From Aldehydirespirator sp965117015 (GTDB lineage: Bacteria > Actinomycetota > Acidimicrobiia > Acidimicrobiales > Aldehydirespiratoraceae), in assembly GCA_965117015.1 (NCBI GenBank), contig OZ220747.1:1674001-1738000 (forward strand): a stretch of DNA of 64,000 bases, in the 5' to 3' direction. Under the pieces are notes generated by a model. The model worked only from the letters and a program-made list of their open reading frames with translations. It had not been told where the DNA came from and ran no database searches. Shown here one piece after another: positions 9,195 to 17,312 of this stretch. Both the position numbers and the translations under genes were made by a program. The first letter of the stretch is position 1. Each line of letters opens with the position of its first letter.

Positions 9195-10402
9195 CAGTCG
9201 ACGACTCCGAGCTCGCGTCCGACGGTGACGAAGGCGGCGGTCGCCTGATCGAGCTGGGCAAGGGACAGCGCCGCGCTCATCTGCGTCCGGATGCGGGCAG
9301 TTCCTCTGGGCACGACCGGATAGGAGAAGGCGGTCACGTAGACGTCGTGATCCAGCAGGAGCGCCGCGAATTCCTGGGCGAGCGCGGCATCTCCGAGCAG
9401 GACGGGGATGATGGGGTGGTCGGCTCCCATCAGCTCGAAGCCGGCTTCTGTCATCGCGTCCCGGAAGTGGCGGGCGTTGGCGGCGAGCCTCGCGCGAAGG
9501 TCGGCACCGTCCCGGGCCAGCTCTATCGCGGCCTCGGCGCCGGCGACGAGCGCGGGAGCCACCGAGTTGGAGAAGAGGTACGGACGGGCCCGTTGTCGCA
9601 GCAGATCGACGATCTCGGCTCGGGCTGCCACGAACCCTCCCATGCCGCCGCCGAGGGCCTTTCCCAGGGTGCTGGTCACGATGTCGACCCGCCCCTCGAC
9701 GCCATGGAGGGCGGGCGTGCCCCGACCGTCGGGGCCGATGAATCCGGTTGCGTGACAATCGTCGACCATCACCAGGGCGTCGTAGCGGTCGGCCACATCA
9801 CAGATCCCGGCGATGTCAGCAGCGACGCCGTCCATCGAGAAGACGCCGTCGGTCACGATCATGATGGTGCGTGCTCCAGAAGCGTGGGCGTCGTCGACCT
9901 TGCGCTCCAGATCGGCAAGATCTCCGGTTGCGAACCGGGAGCGTTGGGCCTTGCACAGCCGGATGCCATCGATGATCGAAGCGTGATTCAGCGAATCCGA
10001 CACGACGACATCTGCCTGGTCGAGGAGCGGCTCGAACACCGCAGCGTTGGCGTCGAAGCACGCCGCGAACAGGATCGCATCGTCGTATCCGAGCCAATCG
10101 GCCAGTTGTCGCTCGAGGCGTCGGTGCAGGTCGAGGGTCCCGCAGATGAACCGGACCGACGCCATCCCGAACCCGTAGCGCTCCATGGCCGAGTTGGCCG
10201 CGGCGGTCACCTCCGGGTGATCGGCCAGTCCGAGATAGTTGTTGGCGCAGAGGTTGATGACCCTGCGGCGCGTGCCGCCATGATCGACGGTGACCACTGG
10301 CCCCTGGGGCGAGACGATCAGCCGTTCGTCCTTGCGCAGGCCCTCTTTCTCGATGTCGAGGAGTGTGGACCGCAGCCGGTCATAGAACAGGTCGCGGGTC
10401 AT
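9194..10402 (-). CDS. kbl: glycine C-acetyltransferase (2-amino-3-oxobutyrate CoA ligase)
   Basis: A 402-residue PLP enzyme of the alpha-oxoamine synthase family, close to the roughly 398 residues of known Kbl. ANNYLGLADHPEV near residues 48-60, DDCHATGFIG and the PLP lysine Lys248 in STLGKALGGG are diagnostic. Kbl cleaves 2-amino-3-oxobutyrate with CoA to glycine and acetyl-CoA. The start ATG overlaps the eutB stop by 4 bp (ATGA) and the stop overlaps the tdh start by one base, so the three are made together. The pairing with tdh is the standard threonine-to-glycine pair; placing it behind eutB is what is unusual here. Confidence 0.92.
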   Translation of the reverse strand: MTRDLFYDRLRSTLLDIEKEGLRKDERLIVSPQGPVVTVDHGGTRRRVINLCANNYLGLADHPEVTAAANSAMERYGFGMASVRFICGTLDLHRRLERQLADWLGYDDAILFAACFDANAAVFEPLLDQADVVVSDSLNHASIIDGIRLCKAQRSRFATGDLADLERKVDDAHASGARTIMIVTDGVFSMDGVAADIAGICDVADRYDALVMVDDCHATGFIGPDGRGTPALHGVEGRVDIVTSTLGKALGGGMGGFVAARAEIVDLLRQRARPYLFSNSVAPALVAGAEAAIELARDGADLRARLAANARHFRDAMTEAGFELMGADHPIIPVLLGDAALAQEFAALLLDHDVYVTAFSYPVVPRGTARIRTQMSAALSLAQLDQATAAFVTVGRELGVVD

Positions 10403-11388
10403 CCGGCGGCCTCCAAGGCTGCCATCTCGGCGATCGTGCGCAGCTCGGCGTTGGCCCCCGAGCAGACCACGGCGATCGCTCCGCCACGAGCGGAGATTCG
10501 TCCCGCCAACAGGGCGGCGATGCCAACAGCGCCGGCCCCCTCGAGGACCATCCGGTGCTCGCGCAGCGCGTGGCGCATGCCGAGGGCGATCTCCTCCTCG
10601 GTCACCAGCACGATCTCGGAGACCAGCTCCTCGACGATCGGAAAGGACGTGTCGTTGTCGAGGCCGATCCCGCCCTGGAGGCTGTCGGCGAGGGTGTCGC
10701 TGACCTCCGGCAACTGGACCGGGTGCCCGGCCTCGAGGCTCGCGTGCATGACCGCGCCCCGGTCCATGGAGACCCCGACGATCCGGGCCTGCGGCAGCAG
10801 CGCCTTGATGGCCACGCTGATGCCGGCGATCAGACCGCCACCCGAAACCGGCACGATGACGAGCGTCGTCTCCGGCGCCTGTTCGGCGATCTCCATCCCG
10901 CAGGTGCCCTGGCCGCAGAGCACGACCGGGTCGAGGATCGAGTGCACGAGAGTCGGACCGCCCGGCTCTTCGGAGGCTGCGATCGCTCGGTCGAAGGCGG
11001 CGTCCTGGGACTCGCCCCCGATGTCGAGTGCGCAGCCCAGCTCGGCCAGGAGGCCGATCTTGCCCTCCGGCACGTTGCCGGACAGGCACACGGTTGCCGG
11101 GATACCGAGGTCGCGCGCTACGTGGGCCACGGCTCGTCCGTGGTTGCCGGTCGATGCAGTGATAACCTCGCGTCGTCGCGCTTCGTCGTCGAGCCCCGCG
11201 ATCTTGGCTGCTGCGCCGCGGATCTTGAAGCTTCCGGTGGGCTGCAGCGACTCGAGCTTGAGGCTCACGTCTGCCTCGACGACCTTGCTGAGCGCGCGGT
11301 CGCGACGCATCGGTGTGCAGTCGGCGAATCGAGCCACGAGTGGTCGGACAGAGCCGATGGCCTCGATGTTGATCGCTTCTCTCACCAC
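10399..11388 (-). CDS. eutB: threonine-dehydratase-like PLP enzyme, EutB of ectoine/hydroxyectoine utilisation
   Basis: A 329-residue fold-type II PLP enzyme. Lys55 in PTGSFKIRG binds PLP, STGNHGRAVA holds the substrate, and SGGGLIAG is the phosphate-binding Gly loop. The sequence would also fit an ordinary catabolic threonine dehydratase, but the divergent doeB and nearby eutC, doeA and ehu genes favour EutB, which is implicated in hydroxyectoine breakdown. I chose the GTG at 11388 over the ATG-less extension to 11436, because a TATACC -10-like element and an operator-like palindrome half lie in between. First gene of the eutB-kbl-tdh operon. No eutA partner is visible in the window. Confidence 0.78.
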   Translation of the reverse strand: MVREAINIEAIGSVRPLVARFADCTPMRRDRALSKVVEADVSLKLESLQPTGSFKIRGAAAKIAGLDDEARRREVITASTGNHGRAVAHVARDLGIPATVCLSGNVPEGKIGLLAELGCALDIGGESQDAAFDRAIAASEEPGGPTLVHSILDPVVLCGQGTCGMEIAEQAPETTLVIVPVSGGGLIAGISVAIKALLPQARIVGVSMDRGAVMHASLEAGHPVQLPEVSDTLADSLQGGIGLDNDTSFPIVEELVSEIVLVTEEEIALGMRHALREHRMVLEGAGAVGIAALLAGRISARGGAIAVVCSGANAELRTIAEMAALEAAG

Positions 11389-11399
11389 GGCCAGATGGT

Positions 11400-11412
11400 A
11401 TACAGTCTGTGC
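11400..11412. promoter_or_regulatory. operator candidate (ATAC-N5-GTgc) between eutB and doeB
   Basis: ATACAGTCTGTGC (11400-11412) matches one full half and half of the other of the ATAC-N5-GTAT palindrome that is perfect at 21480 and 27731. It overlaps the probable -10 of eutB (minus-strand TATACC) and lies upstream of doeB on the other strand. Likely target of the GntR regulator at 27786. Confidence 0.4.
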
Positions 11413-11492
11413 GCACTCTGAGGACAGGGTGTGCACACTACCTCCGCCCCGGCTACGCTGGGCCGCCTCGGAGGGCCACCCCGGGGGGATCA

Positions 11493-12557
11493 GTGGCAGA
11501 AGACGCAGGCACGAGCTCGGGCGCAGCCAGCATGGACTGGGCCTTCGCCGACCCCGCTCGGATCCCCTGCACCGTCGACCTCGACGGCAAGGGCAAGGCC
11601 ATCGGACACTTCGCCGTGCCCTGGTCCCGCAACGAGTCGGGCTGGGGCAATCTGCTCACCCCGATCGCGGTGATCGCCAATGGTGAGGGCCCGACGGTGC
11701 TGCTCACCGGCGGCAATCACGGCGACGAGTTCGAGGGCCCGGTCGTGCTCCGTCGGCTCGTCCACGAGCTCGGGCCGAGCGACGTCCAGGGTCGAATCAT
11801 CATCGTCCCCGGGCTCAACCACGCCGCAGTCAAAGTGGGTCGCCGACTGTCGCCGATCGACAACGGGAACCTGAATCGCATGTTCCCCGGCGATCCGGCC
11901 GGGACACCGTCCGAACGGGTCGCCGACTTCGTCTACCGAGAACTCGTGAAGCGGGCCGACATCGTCCTGGACCTTCATTCGGGCGGTGAATCGATGGTCT
12001 TCGGGCCGATGGTCGCCACCCATGACCTCTATGACACGATGCTGGCGGCCCGGACCGCCGAGTACATGAAGGTCTTCGGCACACCGCTGGCTGTGATCGC
12101 CGCAGAGCCGGATCCGGTGGGTCTGCTCGACCATGCGGTCGAGTCACTCGGCAAGATCTTCCTCACGACGGAGATCTGGGGCGGCCGGTCGGTGAGTGCA
12201 AGGACGCTCGCGATCGCAGATCGAGGGGTGCGCAACACGCTGCGCCAGGCCGGAGTGCTCGAGGGCGAACCGGAGTTCGCCGAACCGCCGGCCTTCGTGC
12301 GGATGGTCGACCACGGCAGCAGCGTCGCACCTCGGTCAGGGCTCTTCGAACCGCTGGTCGACCCGGAAGACGACGCTGCGGCCGGTGACCTCGTGGCTCG
12401 CGTGCATCCGCTCGACGACCTGTCGCAGGCACCGGCAGAGCTCCATGCCGGCGCCGACGGGATCGTGCTGATGCGCCACAACCCCGGTCTGATCGAAGCC
12501 GGCGATCCCGCTGTCGCCGTTGCCGTGCCCGAAGCGGCGCCCTGGGACACACCCTGA
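11493..12557 (+). CDS. doeB: N-acetyl-2,4-diaminobutyrate deacetylase, DoeB/EutE
   Basis: A 354-residue member of the succinylglutamate desuccinylase/aspartoacylase zinc family. GGNHGDEFEGP supplies the zinc-binding His and Glu, DLHSGG the third ligand, and a later TTEIWGG the region of the catalytic Glu. In ectoine degradation this enzyme removes acetate from N-alpha-acetyl-diaminobutyrate, the product of DoeA. GTG at 11493 follows a GGGGGG Shine-Dalgarno run by five bases; an in-frame extension to 11409 looks non-coding. It heads the plus-strand operon doeB-ehuBCDA-FG-GAP, so intracellular hydrolysis and import are expressed together. Confidence 0.88.
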   Translation: MAEDAGTSSGAASMDWAFADPARIPCTVDLDGKGKAIGHFAVPWSRNESGWGNLLTPIAVIANGEGPTVLLTGGNHGDEFEGPVVLRRLVHELGPSDVQGRIIIVPGLNHAAVKVGRRLSPIDNGNLNRMFPGDPAGTPSERVADFVYRELVKRADIVLDLHSGGESMVFGPMVATHDLYDTMLAARTAEYMKVFGTPLAVIAAEPDPVGLLDHAVESLGKIFLTTEIWGGRSVSARTLAIADRGVRNTLRQAGVLEGEPEFAEPPAFVRMVDHGSSVAPRSGLFEPLVDPEDDAAAGDLVARVHPLDDLSQAPAELHAGADGIVLMRHNPGLIEAGDPAVAVAVPEAAPWDTP

Positions 12558-12596
12558 ACGATCCGACTACAGAAACACTCCTGAGAGGGGAGACCC

Positions 12597-14387
12597 ATGA
12601 CAACGAAAGGGAGATCAATGACAACGAAATCCCGCTTACGACCATCCCACTTGTGGCTGCGGCTCCTCGCCGTGCTCTTGGGGTTCACCTTGATCGCCGC
12701 CGCATGTGGCGACGACGACGGAGGAGCTGAGCCCGACGACGGGAGCGATGCTGCCGCGCCGACCGGTTCCGACGACGGGGGCGATGCTGCTGCGCCGACC
12801 GGTTTGCTCGCCGAGTTGATCGAGGCGGGGTCGGTGACGGTTGGTTTGGCCAACGAGATTCCGTATGGCTATGAGGACGAGGAGGGCAACATCTTGGGTG
12901 AGGCTCCTGATGTTGCTCGTGCGGTTCTCGCCGAGTTGGGGATCGACAGCATCGAGGCCGAGGTTGTTGATTTCGGGGCGTTGATCCCGGGTCTGCAGGC
13001 TGGTCAGTACGACATGATCGCGGCGGGGATGTACATCACGCCCGAGCGGGCTGAGCAGATCATCTTCTCGGATCCGGACTACTGTGCGACGTACGCGTTC
13101 GCGGTTGCCGAGGGCAATCCGTTGGGTGTCAGCGAGTTTGGGTCCATCGTCGAGTCTGGCGCGACGCTGGCGGTGCTGTCGGGTGCGGTTGATGAGACCT
13201 ATGCCGCGGACGCCAACGTGCCGGCTGATCAGATCGAGTTGTTCGCCGATGTGAACGCCCAGTATGAGGCCCTTCTGGCCGGTCGGGTCGACGCGGTGGG
13301 CGGCACGTCGTTGACGGTGCTCAACCAGGTGAACGCCAACGACAGCGAAATGGATTCCACGCCGGCGTTCGTGCCTCTCGATGCCGATGGCAACGAGGTG
13401 TTGGGTTGCGGCGGCTTCGGGTTCGTCGACCAGGACTTCCGTGACGCGTTCAACGATGTGCTGCGCGACCTGCTCGCCGACGGCACCGTCGAGGGGCTGG
13501 TCACTGCTTACGGATTCGCACCCGAAGAGGTCCGGACCGCAGCCCGCCTCACCGTCGAGGACCTCGTCGGGGGGTCGCCCGACGACGGGGGCGATGCTGC
13601 TGCGCCGACCGGTTTGCTCGCCGAGTTGATCGAGGCGGGGTCGGTGACGGTTGGTTTGGCCAACGAGATTCCGTATGGCTATGAGGACGAGGAGGGCAAC
13701 ATCTTGGGTGAGGCTCCTGATGTTGCTCGTGCGGTTCTCGCCGAGTTGGGGATCGACAGCATCGAGGCCGAGGTTGTTGATTTCGGGGCGTTGATCCCGG
13801 GTCTGCAGGCTGGTCAGTACGACATGATCGCGGCGGGGATGTACATCACGCCCGAGCGGGCTGAGCAGATCATCTTCTCGGATCCGGACTACTGTGCGAC
13901 GTACGCGTTCGCGGTTGCCGAGGGCAATCCGTTGGGTGTCAGCGAGTTTGGGTCCATCGTCGAGTCTGGCGCGACGCTGGCGGTGCTGTCGGGTGCGGTT
14001 GATGAGACCTATGCCGCGGACGCCAACGTGCCGGCTGATCAGATCGAGTTGTTCGCCGATGTGAACGCCCAGTATGAGGCCCTTCTGGCCGGTCGGGTCG
14101 ACGCGGTGGGCGGCACGTCGTTGACGGTGCTCAACCAGGTGAACGCCAACGACAGCGAAATGGATTCCACGCCGGCGTTCGTGCCTCTCGATGCCGATGG
14201 CAACGAGGTGTTGGGTTGCGGCGGCTTCGGGTTCGTCGACCAGGACTTCCGTGACGCGTTCAACGATGTGCTGCGCGACCTGCTCGCCGACGGCACCGTC
14301 GAGGGGCTGGTCACTGCTTACGGATTCGCACCCGAAGAGGTCCGGACCGCAGCCCGCCTCACCGTCGAGGACCTGGCTGGAGGTTGA
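12597..14387 (+). CDS. ehuB: ectoine/hydroxyectoine-binding lipoprotein EhuB with two identical binding domains
   Basis: A 596-residue exported lipoprotein, about twice the usual 280-290. A hydrophobic signal ends in a lipobox at Cys37 (LIAAAC), then an acidic DAAAPTG linker. Residues about 65-325 and 335-594 are two SBP_bac_3 (cluster F) domains that appear identical residue for residue. Each carries an IPYGYEDEEG binding-lobe motif and DMIAAGMYITPERA. Family 3 proteins bind one solute per domain and deliver it to EhuCD. Two ribosome-binding-site/ATG pairs (12597 and 12618) are present in tandem. Codons in the repeat use more GTT and TTG than neighbouring genes. Assignment to ectoine rests on context with doeA/doeB/eutBC. 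Confidence 0.85.
   Translation: MTTKGRSMTTKSRLRPSHLWLRLLAVLLGFTLIAAACGDDDGGAEPDDGSDAAAPTGSDDGGDAAAPTGLLAELIEAGSVTVGLANEIPYGYEDEEGNILGEAPDVARAVLAELGIDSIEAEVVDFGALIPGLQAGQYDMIAAGMYITPERAEQIIFSDPDYCATYAFAVAEGNPLGVSEFGSIVESGATLAVLSGAVDETYAADANVPADQIELFADVNAQYEALLAGRVDAVGGTSLTVLNQVNANDSEMDSTPAFVPLDADGNEVLGCGGFGFVDQDFRDAFNDVLRDLLADGTVEGLVTAYGFAPEEVRTAARLTVEDLVGGSPDDGGDAAAPTGLLAELIEAGSVTVGLANEIPYGYEDEEGNILGEAPDVARAVLAELGIDSIEAEVVDFGALIPGLQAGQYDMIAAGMYITPERAEQIIFSDPDYCATYAFAVAEGNPLGVSEFGSIVESGATLAVLSGAVDETYAADANVPADQIELFADVNAQYEALLAGRVDAVGGTSLTVLNQVNANDSEMDSTPAFVPLDADGNEVLGCGGFGFVDQDFRDAFNDVLRDLLADGTVEGLVTAYGFAPEEVRTAARLTVEDLAGG
12769..14374 (+). repeat. perfect 796-bp tandem duplication within ehuB (period 810 bp)
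   Basis: Bases 12769-13564 and 13579-14374 read as identical, with a 14-base non-identical spacer carrying GGGGGTCG-type linker codons. The period, 810 bp, equals 270 codons, so the frame is kept. The edges fall in DGGDAAAPTG-coding linker sequence, which is itself repeated at 12737, so unequal recombination there is a plausible origin. Confidence 0.93.
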
Positions 14388-14397
14388 TCCACATCGA

Positions 14398-14439
14398 ATG
14401 GTGGGGCGACCCGGCACCGAGGCCGGGTCACCCCACCAT
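14398..14439 (+). promoter_or_regulatory. strong intercistronic hairpin between ehuB and ehuC
   Basis: ATGGTGGGG and GACCCGGC pair with GCCGGGTC and CCCCACCAT around a 6-base loop: 17 bp with a single internal C-A mismatch and no T-tract. Such hairpins after binding-protein genes commonly stabilise the upstream mRNA or cause partial termination, giving more binding protein than permease. Confidence 0.7.
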
Positions 14440-14470
14440 CGATTCGCCGCACTGAGTGTCAGGGGGACGC

Positions 14471-15283
14471 GTGGGCTTCATCGGAGACTTCTTCAGAGCA
14501 ATCGGGAGATTCTTGAGCGATCTCCTGATCAGGCCGGCCCTGGAGGTGCTGGCGTTTCCGATGACGGACAACCGGCAGGACCGGGTGCAGGAGGGCATCG
14601 AGGTCACCATCCAGGTACTCGGGCTCTCGGTCGCGCTGGGCATCGTCTTGTCGCTGCTCTTCGGCGTCGCGAGACTGTCCGAGCACAGGTTCGTCCGCGG
14701 TTTCGCGCTCGTCTACGTGGAGTTCTTCCGCGGAGTGTCGTCGTTGGTGCTCTTGTTCTGGTTCGCCTTCGCACTCCCGATCCTCCTCGGGCTTGATGCG
14801 CCCAGCCGGTTGCTCATGGGGTCGGTCGCACTGGGCATGAACATGGGGGGCTACGGCGCCGAGATCGTGCGCGGCGCCATCCAGTCGGTGCCGCGCGGCC
14901 AGCATGAGGCTTCGGTGGCCATCAACCTCCGGGCCAGCCAGCGGATCCGCCACGTCATCCTGCCCCAGGCGATGCCGGTGATCCTGCCGCCCATGGGAAA
15001 CCTCACGATCGAGATCCTCAAAGGAACGGCACTGGTCAGCTTGACCGGTGTGTCCGAGCTGGCTTTCGAGATCGAGAAGATCCGGGTCAACCGGACCCAG
15101 GCCGACGACCTGATCGCCGTACCCACGCTGTTCCTGGTCGCACTCCTGTGCTATTTCGCGCTCGCCCAGCTCATCAACCTGGGGTTCCGACTCGCCGAAC
15201 GCCGGGTCAATTCCCGGTTCGAGCAGCGGGACGGCCGAAAAGCGATCATCACCGAGCGGCTGTCGGCCGCCAGCGCGGAGTGA
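14471..15283 (+). CDS. ehuC: ectoine/hydroxyectoine ABC transporter permease EhuC
   Basis: A 270-residue HisM-type permease. Membrane helices lie around residues 55-80, 90-120 and 195-235. The EAA loop that docks on the ATPase reads EASVAINLRASQRIRHVILP. GTG at 14471 is preferred over the GTG at 14456 because AGGGGGA sits five bases upstream of it. It follows the intercistronic hairpin and is 9 bases upstream of ehuD. Polar amino-acid permeases are similar; the ectoine assignment comes from the gene neighbourhood. Confidence 0.83.
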   Translation: MGFIGDFFRAIGRFLSDLLIRPALEVLAFPMTDNRQDRVQEGIEVTIQVLGLSVALGIVLSLLFGVARLSEHRFVRGFALVYVEFFRGVSSLVLLFWFAFALPILLGLDAPSRLLMGSVALGMNMGGYGAEIVRGAIQSVPRGQHEASVAINLRASQRIRHVILPQAMPVILPPMGNLTIEILKGTALVSLTGVSELAFEIEKIRVNRTQADDLIAVPTLFLVALLCYFALAQLINLGFRLAERRVNSRFEQRDGRKAIITERLSAASAE

Positions 15284-15292
15284 CCGGCTGAC

Positions 15293-16534
15293 ATGGCCGT
15301 CGAACTGAGAGACCAGGAGCCCTCGACGGCAGCGAGGTCAGCAGGCGTCGGTCCGCGTGTCTGGGCCCGGCTCGCCGATCTGGTGCTCGACGCCGGCTCC
15401 TTCTTCCTGGCGTGGTACCTCGTTCGGATCCTCGACGGCATCGGCGTGCCGGTCGGATTGGCGTCGATCCTTTTCGTGGTACCAGCCGTGTTCATCCTCT
15501 ACAACGAGGTGCACCTGCCCGCCACGGCGGGCACCACGTTGGGGAAGTCGACCCAACAGCTCGAGGTCGTCGGGCCGGGAGAGGAACGCCTCGGCCATGG
15601 GCGGGCAGCAGTCCGGTTCGGGCTGTTGATCCTGGTGGTGCCTGCACTGATTGCCCTGGTCCGTCGTGATCGCCGCGGCCTTCACGGGTTGGCGACGAGC
15701 AGCGAGGTCCGGATGGCCGAGGTCCCCAACCTCCATCGTCGACGTGAGGCCTACTCGGCGTTGCCGGTCGCGGCGTTCTTCGTCGCCTTGGTCATCTGGC
15801 GCCTCGGTGGATCCGACACCCGCTTCCTCACCGAGTACGACGTCGCCGGTCCGGAGTCGAAGTTCGATTGGGGCTTCTTCTTCGCCATGGTGCCCGACTT
15901 CTTGAAAGCACTCTGGGTGACGACCAAGGGAACCCTCGCCGGGTTCGCCCTCGCGATCGTGCTGGGTCTCTTCCTCGCCCTCGGTCGCCGGTCGAAGCGG
16001 CACCTGGTCCGGTGGCCCTTCGCCGTCTTCATCGAGTTCATCCGCAGCACACCCCTGCTGATCCAGCTGTTCTTCATCTTCTTCGCGCTGCCGCGAATCG
16101 AGTGGATCCCCGAGTCGTTGCGGGTGCTCAACCCGATCACGACGTTGATGGTGGGACTCGGCGTCCACTATGCGACCTACTGCTCCGAGGCCTACCGGGC
16201 CGGCATCAACAGCGTTCCCAAGGGCCAGTGGGAGGCGTCGACCGCGATGAACCTGTCGCCGTTCACCACCTGGACGCGCGTGATCCTGCCCCAGGCGATC
16301 CCCAACGTCTTGCCGGCGCTCGGGAATTACCTCGTCGCCGGCTTCAAGGACGCGCCGCTCGGCGCCACGGTCCAGGTGACCGGTGTGTTGTTCTTCGCCG
16401 ACACGCTGTCGAGCCGCGTGTTCCGATCCGTCGAGCCCTTCACGCTCGTCGGGGTCGGGTTCCTCGTGGTCTCGATTCCCGCGGCATTCCTCATCCGTCG
16501 ACTCGAAGGACGCATCGGTTATGAACGAGCCTGA
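15293..16534 (+). CDS. ehuD: EhuD permease with an N-terminal RDD membrane domain
   Basis: A 413-residue fusion. Residues about 22-145 look like an RDD-family domain: RVWARLADLVLDAG, then a helix pair, GTTLGKSTQQLEVV and a final GLHGLATSSEV. A further helix and a linker (about 158-195) lead to a normal HisM-type permease from about 195 to 408, with the EAA loop EASTAMNLSPFTTWTRVILP. Stand-alone EhuD is about 220 residues. RDD proteins are small membrane proteins, some linked to sodium/proton exchange and salt tolerance; in a compatible-solute importer the domain could sense or couple ions. That role is inference. The 3' end overlaps ehuA by 14 bp. Confidence 0.82.
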   Translation: MAVELRDQEPSTAARSAGVGPRVWARLADLVLDAGSFFLAWYLVRILDGIGVPVGLASILFVVPAVFILYNEVHLPATAGTTLGKSTQQLEVVGPGEERLGHGRAAVRFGLLILVVPALIALVRRDRRGLHGLATSSEVRMAEVPNLHRRREAYSALPVAAFFVALVIWRLGGSDTRFLTEYDVAGPESKFDWGFFFAMVPDFLKALWVTTKGTLAGFALAIVLGLFLALGRRSKRHLVRWPFAVFIEFIRSTPLLIQLFFIFFALPRIEWIPESLRVLNPITTLMVGLGVHYATYCSEAYRAGINSVPKGQWEASTAMNLSPFTTWTRVILPQAIPNVLPALGNYLVAGFKDAPLGATVQVTGVLFFADTLSSRVFRSVEPFTLVGVGFLVVSIPAAFLIRRLEGRIGYERA

Positions 16535-17312
16535 CACCGCCAGCACCCCCGCAGTCAGCATGAAGAAGGTGGTGAAGGCCTTCGGAGATCTCGTGGTGCT
16601 GAACGAGCTCGACCTTGACGTCGCGCCCGGTGAGCGCGTGGTCATCATTGGGCCGAGCGGCTCGGGGAAGACCACGATCCTGCGGGTGATCATGACCCTC
16701 GAGCGCATCGACGTCGGCACGATCCAGATCAACGGCGAGCACTTGTACCACGAGGGGACAGAGCCCGATCTCAAGCCGGCCGGCGAGAAGCACATCCGCA
16801 GCGTTCGCCAACACGTGGGGATGGTCTTCCAGCATTTCAACCTCTTTCCCCACATGAGCGCGCTCGAGAACGTCACGCTGGCCCCGGTGAAGACGAAAGG
16901 CATGAACCGCGACGAAGCCAACGATCTGGCCCTGGATCTCTTGGAGAAGGTCGGCTTGCGCGACAAGGCGAACCACACCCCCGGTCAGCTGTCGGGCGGC
17001 CAGAAGCAGCGGGTCGCCATCGCCCGCTCGCTGGCGATGGATCCCGCGGTGATGTTGTTCGACGAGGTGACCTCGGCGCTCGACCCCGAGCTGGTCGGTG
17101 ACGTGTTGGGGGTGCTGCGCGACATCGCCGAGGAGGGCGCCACCACCATGATGCTGGTGACCCACGAGATGGGCTTCGCGCGTGAGGTCGCCGACCGGCT
17201 CCTCATGTTCGACAGCGGCCAGATCATCGAATCCGGCAAGCCCACCGAGGTCCTGAGCGATCCCCAGCACGAGCGCACGAAGGCGTTCCTCGGAGCGGTG
17301 TTCGATCAGTGA
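16521..17312 (+). CDS. ehuA: ectoine/hydroxyectoine ABC transporter ATPase EhuA
   Basis: A 263-residue polar-amino-acid-type ATPase. Walker A is GPSGSGKT (about 44-51), the Q-loop lies in VGMVFQHFNLFPHM, the signature is LSGGQKQR, Walker B is VMLFDEVTSALD, and the H-loop is VTHEMGF. It powers import through EhuC and EhuD. The ATG at 16521 lies inside the end of ehuD. The last codon overlaps the GTG of the next gene (GTGA), so the FG-GAP protein is translationally coupled to the transporter. Confidence 0.9.
   Translation: MNEPDTASTPAVSMKKVVKAFGDLVVLNELDLDVAPGERVVIIGPSGSGKTTILRVIMTLERIDVGTIQINGEHLYHEGTEPDLKPAGEKHIRSVRQHVGMVFQHFNLFPHMSALENVTLAPVKTKGMNRDEANDLALDLLEKVGLRDKANHTPGQLSGGQKQRVAIARSLAMDPAVMLFDEVTSALDPELVGDVLGVLRDIAEEGATTMMLVTHEMGFAREVADRLLMFDSGQIIESGKPTEVLSDPQHERTKAFLGAVFDQ

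Noticed and set aside
12636..14417. Minus-strand frame of 593 codons that also shows the tandem repeat
   Set aside because: It is the shadow of ehuB; its repeat simply mirrors the DNA duplication.
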